Below, in pieces: positions 40,079 through 46,872 of a DNA stretch of 64,000 bases. The notes under the pieces were generated by a model, which saw only the letters and a list, made by a program, of their open reading frames with translations, was not told the origin of the DNA and made no database searches. The translations under genes and the position numbers were made by a program. Within the stretch, counting starts at the first letter, position 1, and each line of letters starts with the position of its first letter. Source of the DNA: Flavobacterium rhamnosiphilum (GTDB lineage: Bacteria; Bacteroidota; Bacteroidia; Flavobacteriales; Flavobacteriaceae); NCBI RefSeq assembly GCF_004349195.1, contig NZ_SMLG01000001.1, forward strand, positions 124,001 through 188,000, in the 5' to 3' direction.

Positions 40079-41526
40079 ACGATAAAAAAAATATAGACCG
40101 ATTGTTTCAAGAAAAATTCAAAGATTTTGAAACAGAACCAAATAAGCATGTTTGGATAAACATCCAAACCGCTTTACAAGAAAAAAAGAAGGAACGAAAA
40201 GTAATTCCGTTTTGGATAAAATCTTCAGGAATTGCAGCTGCTTTTCTTTTAGGTTTATTTGCATTAAATACCGTTTTAAATAATAATAATAATATTGAAC
40301 TAAAAAATGGTGTTGTTATAGACAGCAAAATTTTAAAAAATTCGTTTGACGGGAAGGATTCTACTCTTGATAAAACAAAAAAAGAGCGTAATCCTTTAGA
40401 AATAAAAAAAATTCCTCAGGTCGTAGTTAGCAAAATTAAAACAGCGAAAAGAAATGAAAAAGAAATTACATCTTCTGATAGATTTAAAATCAATTCGAAC
40501 AAAGAGAAGAATCAGAACGGTTCTGTTGTTTATTTCCAAAAAGATAATTCACCGCTAAAACCAACAACGGCAAATAATAACAACCAAAAATCTACGGCTG
40601 TTATCGCGGAGAAAAACAACGCAACAACCTATAACCCGTTTGAAAATATCCAACAAAATCAAACACAGGAAAAAAATGGTTTAAAAGAGGTTGAAAACTC
40701 AAAAATTGCCGCAATAGAGTCTAAAAAGCAGCCATCAAGTAATACTGAAACTCCAAACGAATTGGAGGAAATCCTTAAAAATAAAAAAGGAGGGGAAAAA
40801 GATGCTTTGGTTCTTAACCAGAAAAACAAGTGGCAAATCACACCAAACATCGCGGCTGTATACTTAAATTCAAATTCAGGCGGATCTGCCATTGACCCCC
40901 AGCTTTCGGAAAACCAAAAAACGACCGATAACGGTCTTAGTTTTGGTATTGGAGTGAATTATGCCATTTCTAAAAAAATGGTCTTAAGATCCGGAATTAA
41001 CAAGCTTACGGTGGGATACAACACCAATGATGTGCTCTATTCGGCCGGATTATCAAGTAATAATTTAGCAAATGTTACTTATACCTCTAATACTTTAATT
41101 GAGATTAAAAATCAGGCTGCTTTAAATACGTTAACCACTTTTGAAAAAGACTTACAAAAAACGAATACTGGTGTACTAAACCAAAAAATGGGCTATTACG
41201 AAGTGCCTTTGGAGCTTTCCTATGCTGTTTTGGATAAAAAATTTGGAATTAACATTATTGGAGGTGTAAGTACATTATTTCTAAACCAGAATAAAATATC
41301 GTTAGTTTCATCTGAAACCAATGTAAAATTAGGCGAAGCAAAAAATTTGAATCAAGTTCATTTTAGCACTAATGTAGGTTTAGGATTTAAATACCAGATT
41401 ATAAAATCATTCCAAATTAATGTGGAACCAATGGTTAAGTATCAACTGAATACATTTTCAAACAACTCCGGCGACTTTAAACCGCTATTTATTGGATTGT
41501 ATTCTGGTATCAGCTATAGCTTTTAA
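40075..41526 (+). CDS. Membrane-anchored, beta-barrel-tailed partner of the ECF sigma factor
   Basis: 483 residues, overlapping the sigma gene by 4 nt. Residues 1-45 are cytosolic (DRLFQEKFKDFETEPNKHVW, then a basic stretch), residues about 46-66 form one membrane helix (PFWIKSSGIAAAFLLGLFAL), 67-250 are a low-complexity Lys/Asn/Glu linker, and 255-483 resemble an outer-membrane beta-barrel domain (SFGIGVNYAISKKMVLRSGI to a final aromatic residue). The short N-terminal segment is common to proteins cotranscribed with ECF sigmas in Bacteroidota and is the likely sigma-binding part; that is inference. The topology is odd: an inner-membrane helix and a barrel in one chain. The linker could span the periplasm. 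Its 3' end overlaps a convergent gene by 17 nt. Confidence 0.82.
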   Translation: MNDKKNIDRLFQEKFKDFETEPNKHVWINIQTALQEKKKERKVIPFWIKSSGIAAAFLLGLFALNTVLNNNNNIELKNGVVIDSKILKNSFDGKDSTLDKTKKERNPLEIKKIPQVVVSKIKTAKRNEKEITSSDRFKINSNKEKNQNGSVVYFQKDNSPLKPTTANNNNQKSTAVIAEKNNATTYNPFENIQQNQTQEKNGLKEVENSKIAAIESKKQPSSNTETPNELEEILKNKKGGEKDALVLNQKNKWQITPNIAAVYLNSNSGGSAIDPQLSENQKTTDNGLSFGIGVNYAISKKMVLRSGINKLTVGYNTNDVLYSAGLSSNNLANVTYTSNTLIEIKNQAALNTLTTFEKDLQKTNTGVLNQKMGYYEVPLELSYAVLDKKFGINIIGGVSTLFLNQNKISLVSSETNVKLGEAKNLNQVHFSTNVGLGFKYQIIKSFQINVEPMVKYQLNTFSNNSGDFKPLFIGLYSGISYSF

Positions 41527-42271
41527 TCGGATTAGAATCGAAAGCTAATAATTGAGTATAAATTATTTCGCGTACTTCATCCCGAATTTCTTTTCGGTGA
41601 ACGCCAGTTTTTCCCAAAGTTTCTACGTGTGAATGCATTTTCACTCGCATAATTCCTGGGCTTCCACTGAAAAAAGTATAGGAGAATCTTTTCTTATTGT
41701 CCGCAAAAGTAATGGGAACAATGGGAATTTCATGTTCTATCGCCAAGCGGAAAGCACCGTCTTTGAATGTATCCAACAGTACCGATTCATCATCTGGAAC
41801 GCCGCCTTCTGGAAAAATACAGATACTCAATCCTTGATTGATTCTTTTTTGAGCACGATTAAAGACTTCCATTCTGCTCTTTGAAGAACTTCTGTCCACC
41901 AAAATACAGGTTCTTTTATAGAAAAATCCAAACAAAGGAATTTTTGAAAGTTCTTTTTTACCCACAAAAACAAACGGATTTCTAGTCAAGGCAAGCATCA
42001 GCATGATATCGGCCATAGAAGTATGATTGGCAACAATCATATAACTTTTTTGGTATTCCATTTCTTGACTTTTATCTATTTTATAATAAAATCCCATTCC
42101 AAAAAGAATAAATTTTGCCCAAATACGAGCCATCTTAAAGAAATAGGGATAGCCGCCTTCGGTCAAAATAGACAATACCAGAAAAGGAAACATCACCAAT
42201 ATGGGAATGGTCATCAAAACATAAAACCATACACGCCACAGTACCCAAAAAACAATTTTTAATCCTTTCAT
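41510..42271 (-). CDS. Lysophospholipid acyltransferase family protein (PlsC-like)
   Basis: 253 residues. An N-terminal membrane segment (about residues 8-35) is followed by the acyltransferase motif VANHTSMADIML (NHx4D, near residue 82) and the second motif CIFPEGGVPDDESVL (about residues 150-165), where FPEG is followed by GVPD rather than the usual TRS. This variant is also found in other Bacteroidota members of the family and may reflect a different acceptor. It is the second such enzyme in the window (see 3128-3862). Its C-terminal coding end overlaps the convergent sigma-partner gene by 17 nt. Its start is 62 nt from the left inverted array of the GxxExxY element. Confidence 0.9.
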   Translation of the reverse strand: MKGLKIVFWVLWRVWFYVLMTIPILVMFPFLVLSILTEGGYPYFFKMARIWAKFILFGMGFYYKIDKSQEMEYQKSYMIVANHTSMADIMLMLALTRNPFVFVGKKELSKIPLFGFFYKRTCILVDRSSSKSRMEVFNRAQKRINQGLSICIFPEGGVPDDESVLLDTFKDGAFRLAIEHEIPIVPITFADNKKRFSYTFFSGSPGIMRVKMHSHVETLGKTGVHRKEIRDEVREIIYTQLLAFDSNPIKSYS

Positions 42272-42333
42272 AAGTTCAAAAGTAAGAAATCAGATGTAAA
42301 TATTGGTAAAAGAATTAAATTTGCTAATTAATA

Positions 42334-42363
42334 ACCGCAAAGAACACAAAGTTTTACGCAAAG
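42334..42363 (+). repeat. Left inverted nonamer array of the GxxExxY element
   Basis: Three 9-bp units ending CAAAG with a TTT insertion before the third; see the element entry. It lies 15 nt before the GxxExxY start, so it probably forms its mRNA leader. Confidence 0.8.
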
Positions 42364-42377
42364 TAAAAAAAATAAGA

Positions 42378-42755
42378 ATGACAGAAAATGAGATTTCTAA
42401 TATTGTAATTGGTTTGGCAATTGAAGTACACCGTGGACTTGGTCCCGGATTGTTAGAAAATGCTTATAAAGAATGCTTATTTTTTAAAATTAATCAAGCT
42501 GGGCTATTTGTTGAAAAAGAAAAAGCTATGCCATTAGTCTTTGAAAATGTTTATTTAGATTGTGGTTATCGAGTGGATTTGTTAGTTGAGAAGAAGTTAA
42601 TAATCGAACTTAAAAGTGTAGATTGTTTAACTGATATTCATTTAGCTCAGACTTTAACGTATTTAAAATTAGGGAAATATAAACTGGGACTTCTTATAAA
42701 CTTTAATGAAATTTTATTAAAAAAAGGAATTAGAAGAGTCGTGAATCAATTATAA
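42378..42755 (+). CDS. GxxExxY family protein with PD-(D/E)XK-like nuclease motif
   Basis: 125 residues, chosen to start at the ATG of MTENEISNIVIGL since the frame upstream is only the nonamer repeat. The family-naming motif is GPGLLENAYKECL (G-x-x-E-x-x-Y, residues about 23-35). A later segment, GYRVDLLVEKKLIIELKSVD (about residues 67-86), has the D-x9-E-x-K pattern of PD-(D/E)XK nucleases, followed by AQTLTYLKLGKYKLGLLINF, the usual closing strand-helix. I know of no established function for the family. From memory, such genes in Bacteroidota genomes are often flanked by short CTTTGCG-like repeats, as here. The nuclease activity and any action on the repeats are inference. Confidence 0.85.
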   Translation: MTENEISNIVIGLAIEVHRGLGPGLLENAYKECLFFKINQAGLFVEKEKAMPLVFENVYLDCGYRVDLLVEKKLIIELKSVDCLTDIHLAQTLTYLKLGKYKLGLLINFNEILLKKGIRRVVNQL

Positions 42756-42807
42756 TCATTTGGTTTTTATTTCCTTTTAAACCTTATAACAAGAAAAAAA
42801 CATTAAT

Positions 42808-42846
42808 CTTTGCGAACTTTGCGAAAAACTTTGCAACCTTTGCGGT
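42808..42846 (-). repeat. Right inverted nonamer array, in the trpS leader
   Basis: On the plus strand: CTTTGCGAA, CTTTGCGAA, AAA, CTTTGCAAC, CTTTGCGGT. Four 9-bp units with one 3-nt insertion, inverted relative to the left array and ending 17 nt before trpS. Confidence 0.85.
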
Positions 42847-42863
42847 AAAAGTTAAAAATCATA

Positions 42864-43838
42864 ATGGCAAAAATACTTACAGGCGTTCAAAGTACAGGAA
42901 CACCGCATTTAGGAAACTTACTTGGCGCAATCATTCCCGCAATAGCATTATCAAATAAACCTGAAAACGAATCCTTTCTTTTCATTGCTGATTTACACTC
43001 GATAACACAAATAAAAAACGGTGAAACCTTACGAACCAATACTTACAGTACCGCTGCAGCTTGGCTTGCTTGTGGTTTGAATGTGGACAAAGTAGTTTTC
43101 TACAGACAATCGGATGTGCCGCAAACAGCGGAATTATCCTGGTATTTGAGTTGTTTTTTCCCTTTTCAACGCTTGACATTAGCGCATTCTTTCAAAGACA
43201 AAGCAGACAGATTGGAAGATGTCAATGCTGGTTTGTTTACCTATCCAATGTTAATGGCTGCCGATATTTTATTATACGACGCTGAACAGGTTCCGGTAGG
43301 AAAAGACCAATTGCAGCACGTTGAAATCACTCGTGATGTAGCATCCCGTTTCAACCATCAAATGGGAGAAACATTCATACTCCCAGAAGCAAAAATTCAG
43401 GAAGACAGCATGCTAATTCCGGGTACCAACGGCGGAAAAATGAGTAAATCAGCCAATAATACCATCAATATCTTTTTGGACGATAAAACACTACGAAAAC
43501 AAGTGATGAGTATTGAAACCGACAGCACGCCACTGGAAGATCCTAAAAATCCGGATACGTGCAATGCTTTTGCTATTTATTCATTACTTGCTAATCAAGA
43601 ACAAATCGCGGCGATGAAAGCCAATTATCTTGGTGGGAATTATGGTTACGGTCACGCCAAACAGGAGTTGTTTGAATTGATTACAGAGACTTTCAAAACC
43701 GAAAGAGAAAAATACAATTACTACATCAACAACCTTCCTGAAGTTGATGCTTTACTCAAGAAAGGAGCCGAAAAAGCAGCAGCTGTTGCTAATGCCGTTC
43801 TGGCAAGAGTGAGAAAAAAATTAGGGTTTGAGATATAA
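42864..43838 (+). CDS. trpS: Tryptophan-tRNA ligase
   Basis: A 324-residue class I aminoacyl-tRNA synthetase that charges tRNA-Trp. The HIGH-type motif is GTPHLGNLLGAI (about residues 12-23) and the KMSKS motif is GGKMSKSANNTI (about residues 190-201). Other landmarks are MAADILLYDAEQVPVGKDQ and HVEITRDVASRFN. Length is normal for the bacterial enzyme. The start codon follows the right nonamer array by only 17 nt, so the array lies in the leader region and may affect expression. A related inverted repeat lies directly downstream (43854-43936), so trpS is flanked on both sides by such structures. Confidence 0.97.
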   Translation: MAKILTGVQSTGTPHLGNLLGAIIPAIALSNKPENESFLFIADLHSITQIKNGETLRTNTYSTAAAWLACGLNVDKVVFYRQSDVPQTAELSWYLSCFFPFQRLTLAHSFKDKADRLEDVNAGLFTYPMLMAADILLYDAEQVPVGKDQLQHVEITRDVASRFNHQMGETFILPEAKIQEDSMLIPGTNGGKMSKSANNTINIFLDDKTLRKQVMSIETDSTPLEDPKNPDTCNAFAIYSLLANQEQIAAMKANYLGGNYGYGHAKQELFELITETFKTEREKYNYYINNLPEVDALLKKGAEKAAAVANAVLARVRKKLGFEI

Positions 43839-43853
43839 CAATCCATTTTTTAA

Positions 43854-43936
43854 ACCATATAAGTCATTTAAGTTTTTTTAAGTTACTATAGTTCAATGTA
43901 ATATTATTTCACATAAGCTTATATGACTTATATGGT
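43854..43936. repeat. Inverted repeat of 9-10 bp units between trpS and dprA (no gene inside)
   Basis: Arms ACCATATAAGTCATTTAAG (43854-43872) and CTTATATGACTTATATGGT (43918-43936) match over 18 of 19 positions. Each arm is two related units (ACCATATAAG, TCATTTAAG); a third and fourth degenerate unit (TTTTTTTAAG, TTACTATAG) continue inward from the left arm. It fills the gap between the convergent trpS and dprA genes and shares its architecture with the GxxExxY arrays. Confidence 0.85.
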
Positions 43937-43941
43937 AAAAA

Positions 43942-45042
43942 TCAAATCGCCTCAAACAATTTCCCCGGCAAAGGTCGTATCACGCCTTTCAATTCCATAT
44001 TCAACAGCATTCCTGAGATTTTATAAATAGGAAAATCACAGCGCAAAGCAATAATATCCATCAGTTCTTTTCCGGTTTTTAAAAGGTAATCGTATACTTT
44101 TTGCTCATCATCATCTAAGCTTACAAACAATTGTTTTTGTACCGGTTTCGTTTCTTTTTGAATATCCCAATTCAAAATATAAATCAAATCCGCGGCACTC
44201 GTCAAGACATTTGCTTTTTGGGTTTTTATCAGATTGTTGCAACCCTGGCTGTACTTATCAGTAACACGACCCGGAACAGCAAAAACATCACGGTTGTAAT
44301 CATTCGCCATATTTGCCGTAATCAATGATCCGCCTCTATCAGCTGATTCAATAACAATAGTTGCTTCAGACATTCCTGCAACGATTCTATTTCTTCTCAC
44401 GAAGTTTTCTTTATCCGGATTGGAGGAACTCCAAAACTCAGTCATGAAACCACCGTTTTGTTCCACTTTGGCGACATATTTTTTGTGGGTTTTCGGGTAA
44501 ATTTGGTTCAAACCATGCGCCACCACACCTATCGTCTGTAAATTATTTTCCATCGCCAGTTGGTGTGCGACAATATCAACACCATACGCAAATCCACTGA
44601 CGATAATAGGATCGAGCGGAGCCAAATCTTCAATCAGTTTTCTGCAAAATTCAGTTCCGTACGAGGTAATTTGTCGCGTTCCCACAATGCTGATTATTCT
44701 TCTGTTTTTTAAATTAATATTTCCCGACGTGAATAATAAAAGTGGTCCGTCAATGCAATGTTTCAACCGTTCCGGATAGTCGTAGTCCTGAAAATAAACT
44801 ACATTGATTTCATTCGCTTTTATAAACTCCAGTTCCTGAGTTGCTTTTTCGAAAACCGATTTATCTTTTAAATTTTTCAGCAAAACAGACCCTACTCCAT
44901 CAATTGCAGCAAGTTGCGATGCCTTTACATTAAAAACAGCTTCTGCAGTTCCAAAATGGGTGAGCAGTTTTTTAGCCATGATGTCGCCCACTCCTTCTAT
45001 TCTTTGCAATGCCAATAAATAAAATAAATCCTGCTCTTTCAT
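43942..45042 (-). CDS. dprA: DNA-processing protein DprA
   Basis: A 366-residue protein that loads RecA onto single-stranded DNA taken up in natural transformation. An N-terminal helix-hairpin-helix part (QRIEGVGDIMAKKLLTHFGT) is followed by the Rossmann-like DprA core: ISIVGTRQITSYGTEFCRKL, VSGFAYGVDIVAHQLAMEN, GLNQIYPKTHKKYV, GGFMTEFWSSSNPDKENFVR, RNRIVAGMSEATIVIESADR and GSLITANMANDYNRDVFAVP. The C-terminal 60 residues form a winged-helix domain (DIIALRCDFPIYKISGMLLN, then LPGKL). It is transcribed alone, convergent with trpS and divergent from the HU-SPOR gene. Its presence suggests DNA uptake or related recombination, though no other competence gene is in the window. Confidence 0.95.
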   Translation of the reverse strand: MKEQDLFYLLALQRIEGVGDIMAKKLLTHFGTAEAVFNVKASQLAAIDGVGSVLLKNLKDKSVFEKATQELEFIKANEINVVYFQDYDYPERLKHCIDGPLLLFTSGNINLKNRRIISIVGTRQITSYGTEFCRKLIEDLAPLDPIIVSGFAYGVDIVAHQLAMENNLQTIGVVAHGLNQIYPKTHKKYVAKVEQNGGFMTEFWSSSNPDKENFVRRNRIVAGMSEATIVIESADRGGSLITANMANDYNRDVFAVPGRVTDKYSQGCNNLIKTQKANVLTSAADLIYILNWDIQKETKPVQKQLFVSLDDDEQKVYDYLLKTGKELMDIIALRCDFPIYKISGMLLNMELKGVIRPLPGKLFEAI

Positions 45043-45110
45043 GCTAATTATTTGAGAGTGAAATGTATAAATTTTTATGCGGATTGTTAATAAAAATTGT
45101 GAATAAAATT

Positions 45111-45139
45111 TTGATAACTATTTTCGTTGTATAACTTTG
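45111..45139 (+). promoter_or_regulatory. Complete Bacteroidota promoter of the HU-SPOR gene, implying a leaderless message
   Basis: A -33 TTG (45111-45113), an 18-bp spacer and the -7 element TAACTTTG (45132-45139). The last base lies 5 nt before the ATG at 45145, so transcription should start at or beside the start codon. Confidence 0.7.
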
Positions 45140-45144
45140 TAAGT

Positions 45145-46095
45145 ATGAAAATCGAACTATACATCGCGCAGCTTTTATACCGTTATCAATGTGTAACCGT
45201 TCCGGGTTTCGGAGCTTTTTTGACCGAAATTCAATCGGCTAAACTAAACGAAAGCTTGAATTCATTTTCTCCTCCCAAAAAAATGATCGCTTTCAATGCT
45301 AATTTGAAAAACAATGATGGTTTATTAGCCAATCATATCGCTTTAGCAGAGAAAACTTCTTATGAATATGCAGTAAGCGCAATTCAATATGAAGTTTTTA
45401 ATTGGAAAAAAGCATTAGAAGAAAACGAACTTTTTTCTATAAAGAATGTAGGTGATCTTCGTTTGAACGCGGATAAAAATATAGTTTTCACTCCGTACGA
45501 TCAAACGAATTATTTAACCAGTTCTTTTGGATTAGCACCTTTTGTTTCTCCACTTGTAAAAAGAGAAATCTTCGAAAAAGAAGTAGAAGCAATTGAAGAA
45601 AAAGCAACAATCACATTAATTCCTGAAGAAGAAACCAGAACAGCGAATCCGTATTTAAAATACGCCGCTATTTTTGTATTAGGATTGGGACTTGCAGGAA
45701 GTGTTGGTTATCCAATGTATCAAAACCAAATCGCTTCAGAAACGATTCTTGTTGAAACTGCCGTTCAAAAACAAGTTCAAAATAAAATTCAGCAAGCCAC
45801 TTTCTTCATTGAAAGCCCTGTTCCCGCTGTTACACTATCCGTTAAATCGACAAAGGAAATAAAAATGCCGTATCACATTATGGCTGGAGTGTACAGAGAA
45901 GAAAAAAATGCTGATAAAACGTTGCGAATTTTAAATCGTTTAGGATATGCTGCCAAACGAATCGCTCCTAACAAAAACGGTTTATTCCCAGTTTTATATG
46001 GCAGCTATGCCACATTTGCTGAAGCAGAAAAAGCGAAACAGGAAATTAATGAAAAGCACAATCCAGAGGCTTGGATACTGATTCAATCTTTGTAA
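45145..46095 (+). CDS. HU-like and SPOR domain protein (CCDC81-type N terminus)
   Basis: About 316 residues. The start at 45145 gives the usual MKIELYIAQLLYRYQCVTVP; the frame upstream runs into the promoter. Residues 1-150 resemble the HU/CCDC81-like domain of Bacteroidota (PGFGAFLTEIQSAKLNE, SPPKKMIAFNANLKNNDGLL). A membrane helix follows (about residues 172-192, AAIFVLGLGLAGSVGYPMYQ), then a periplasmic linker and a C-terminal SPOR domain (YHIMAGVYREEKNADKTLRI to EAWILIQSL). SPOR domains bind denuded peptidoglycan at the division site, so the protein links a cytosolic HU-like domain to the wall, perhaps at the septum; that role is inference. A perfect hairpin terminator follows. Confidence 0.9.
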   Translation: MKIELYIAQLLYRYQCVTVPGFGAFLTEIQSAKLNESLNSFSPPKKMIAFNANLKNNDGLLANHIALAEKTSYEYAVSAIQYEVFNWKKALEENELFSIKNVGDLRLNADKNIVFTPYDQTNYLTSSFGLAPFVSPLVKREIFEKEVEAIEEKATITLIPEEETRTANPYLKYAAIFVLGLGLAGSVGYPMYQNQIASETILVETAVQKQVQNKIQQATFFIESPVPAVTLSVKSTKEIKMPYHIMAGVYREEKNADKTLRILNRLGYAAKRIAPNKNGLFPVLYGSYATFAEAEKAKQEINEKHNPEAWILIQSL

Positions 46096-46137
46096 TTACA
46101 TTTATATGTAATCTAGTTTTAGAAAGAAAACTATTAA

Positions 46138-46172
46138 AAAACGCTGTTTGAAAAATTTTCAAACAGCGTTTT
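46138..46172. terminator. Bidirectional terminator between convergent genes
   Basis: AAAACGCTGTTTGAAAA (46138-46154) pairs perfectly with TTTTCAAACAGCGTTTT (46156-46172). A- and T-runs on both sides allow termination of the HU-SPOR gene and of the minus-strand gene ending at 46178. Confidence 0.9.
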
Positions 46173-46177
46173 AATTT

Positions 46178-46822
46178 TTAAAACTTCCTGCCTATTCCTA
46201 AAGAAAAATTCCAAAAATAACCATTATCTATCGTTTTATGATAGCCACCGTCTAAAGCAATAAGAAAATTTTTATTTGCCTTATAATCTACATGTAAACC
46301 CGGGAATATGCCAGCGGTATAACTATAGCCGTCAACACCTTTAACTTGAAACCAATTGTATGAATAAATGACATTATTTTCATCGACCTGAATCGATGAA
46401 AGTCTAAATAATTTGCCATCATAAGCAATAATTCCCAACCCCATGTTGCAGGATAGGTTTATTTTTTGGTTTTTATAAATGGAATAATGAATTTTAGCTC
46501 CTATTTCATGGTTTTGTACTTTATCCCATGTGGTATCTTCAAAAATTGTTTCAGGATTACCTGTAAAAATAAATCGATCCAATTCTTTTTCATTGTCATA
46601 AAAACTGGGGAAGTAATCGTTTTGAGAATATAAAAAATAATATTCCATGGACCATTTTTCGTTTCTTTGTCTGTGGTAACTGACTGAAATATTGAAATTT
46701 CTCTGGTTTTCTTTCATATTTGGGTAAATGCTCAGTCCTGAATTGACAAAGACTTTGTTTTTTTCTTGCGCAAAAGTGAAAAAACTACAAAACCAGAGTG
46801 ATATAAAAAATATTTTTTTCAT
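46178..46822 (-). CDS. Outer-membrane beta-barrel-like protein of unknown function
   Basis: About 214 residues from the ATG at 46822, which gives the signal peptide MKKIFFISLWFCSFFTFAQ; a longer frame adds 24 residues but runs into the terminator of the upstream gene. The body alternates strands with aromatic residues (WSMEYYFLYSQNDYFPSFY, FLIALDGGYHKTIDNGYFWN) and ends SLGIGRKF, where the final Phe is typical of outer-membrane barrels. I do not recognise the family. A terminator separates it from the lipoprotein gene upstream. Confidence 0.78.
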   Translation of the reverse strand: MKKIFFISLWFCSFFTFAQEKNKVFVNSGLSIYPNMKENQRNFNISVSYHRQRNEKWSMEYYFLYSQNDYFPSFYDNEKELDRFIFTGNPETIFEDTTWDKVQNHEIGAKIHYSIYKNQKINLSCNMGLGIIAYDGKLFRLSSIQVDENNVIYSYNWFQVKGVDGYSYTAGIFPGLHVDYKANKNFLIALDGGYHKTIDNGYFWNFSLGIGRKF

Positions 46823-46840
46823 TGTATCTATTAAAAATAA

Positions 46841-46863
46841 GCAAGAGGCATCTAGCCCCTTGC
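46841..46863 (-). terminator. Terminator of the 46873-48276 lipoprotein gene
   Basis: GCAAGAGGC (46841-46849) pairs with GCCCCTTGC (46855-46863) with one mismatch; on the minus strand a T-rich run follows. It lies 10 nt after the stop of the lipoprotein gene. Confidence 0.7.
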
Positions 46864-46872
46864 CTGTTAAAT

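Larger units (their letters stand above)
42334..42846. mobile_element. Candidate small mobile element: GxxExxY gene inside inverted nonamer arrays
   Basis: The gene at 42378-42755 is enclosed by inverted arrays of 9-bp units. The left array (42334-42363) reads ACCGCAAAG, AACACAAAG, then TTT, then TACGCAAAG. The right array (42808-42846), on the opposite strand, reads ACCGCAAAG, GTTGCAAAG, then TTT, then TTCGCAAAG, then TTCGCAAAG. Both arrays share the outer unit and a 3-nt TTT insertion at the same place. The right end lies 17 nt before the trpS start codon. I see no obvious target duplication. Calling it mobile is inference from the terminal inverted structure and from similar gene-free structures elsewhere in the window. 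Confidence 0.5.

Noticed and set aside
41510..41526. Possible frameshift or annotation error where two convergent genes overlap by 17 nt
   Set aside because: Both frames end with family-typical residues (a barrel-type terminal Phe and a normal PlsC tail), so the overlap looks real.
42303..42377. A longer N terminus of the GxxExxY protein
   Set aside because: It would be encoded by the nonamer array itself and would start at TTG; the family begins close to the chosen ATG.
42756..42863. A T-box or attenuator controlling trpS
   Set aside because: The leader is occupied by nonamer repeats. I see no T-box sequence, no antiterminator pair and no leader peptide with Trp codons.
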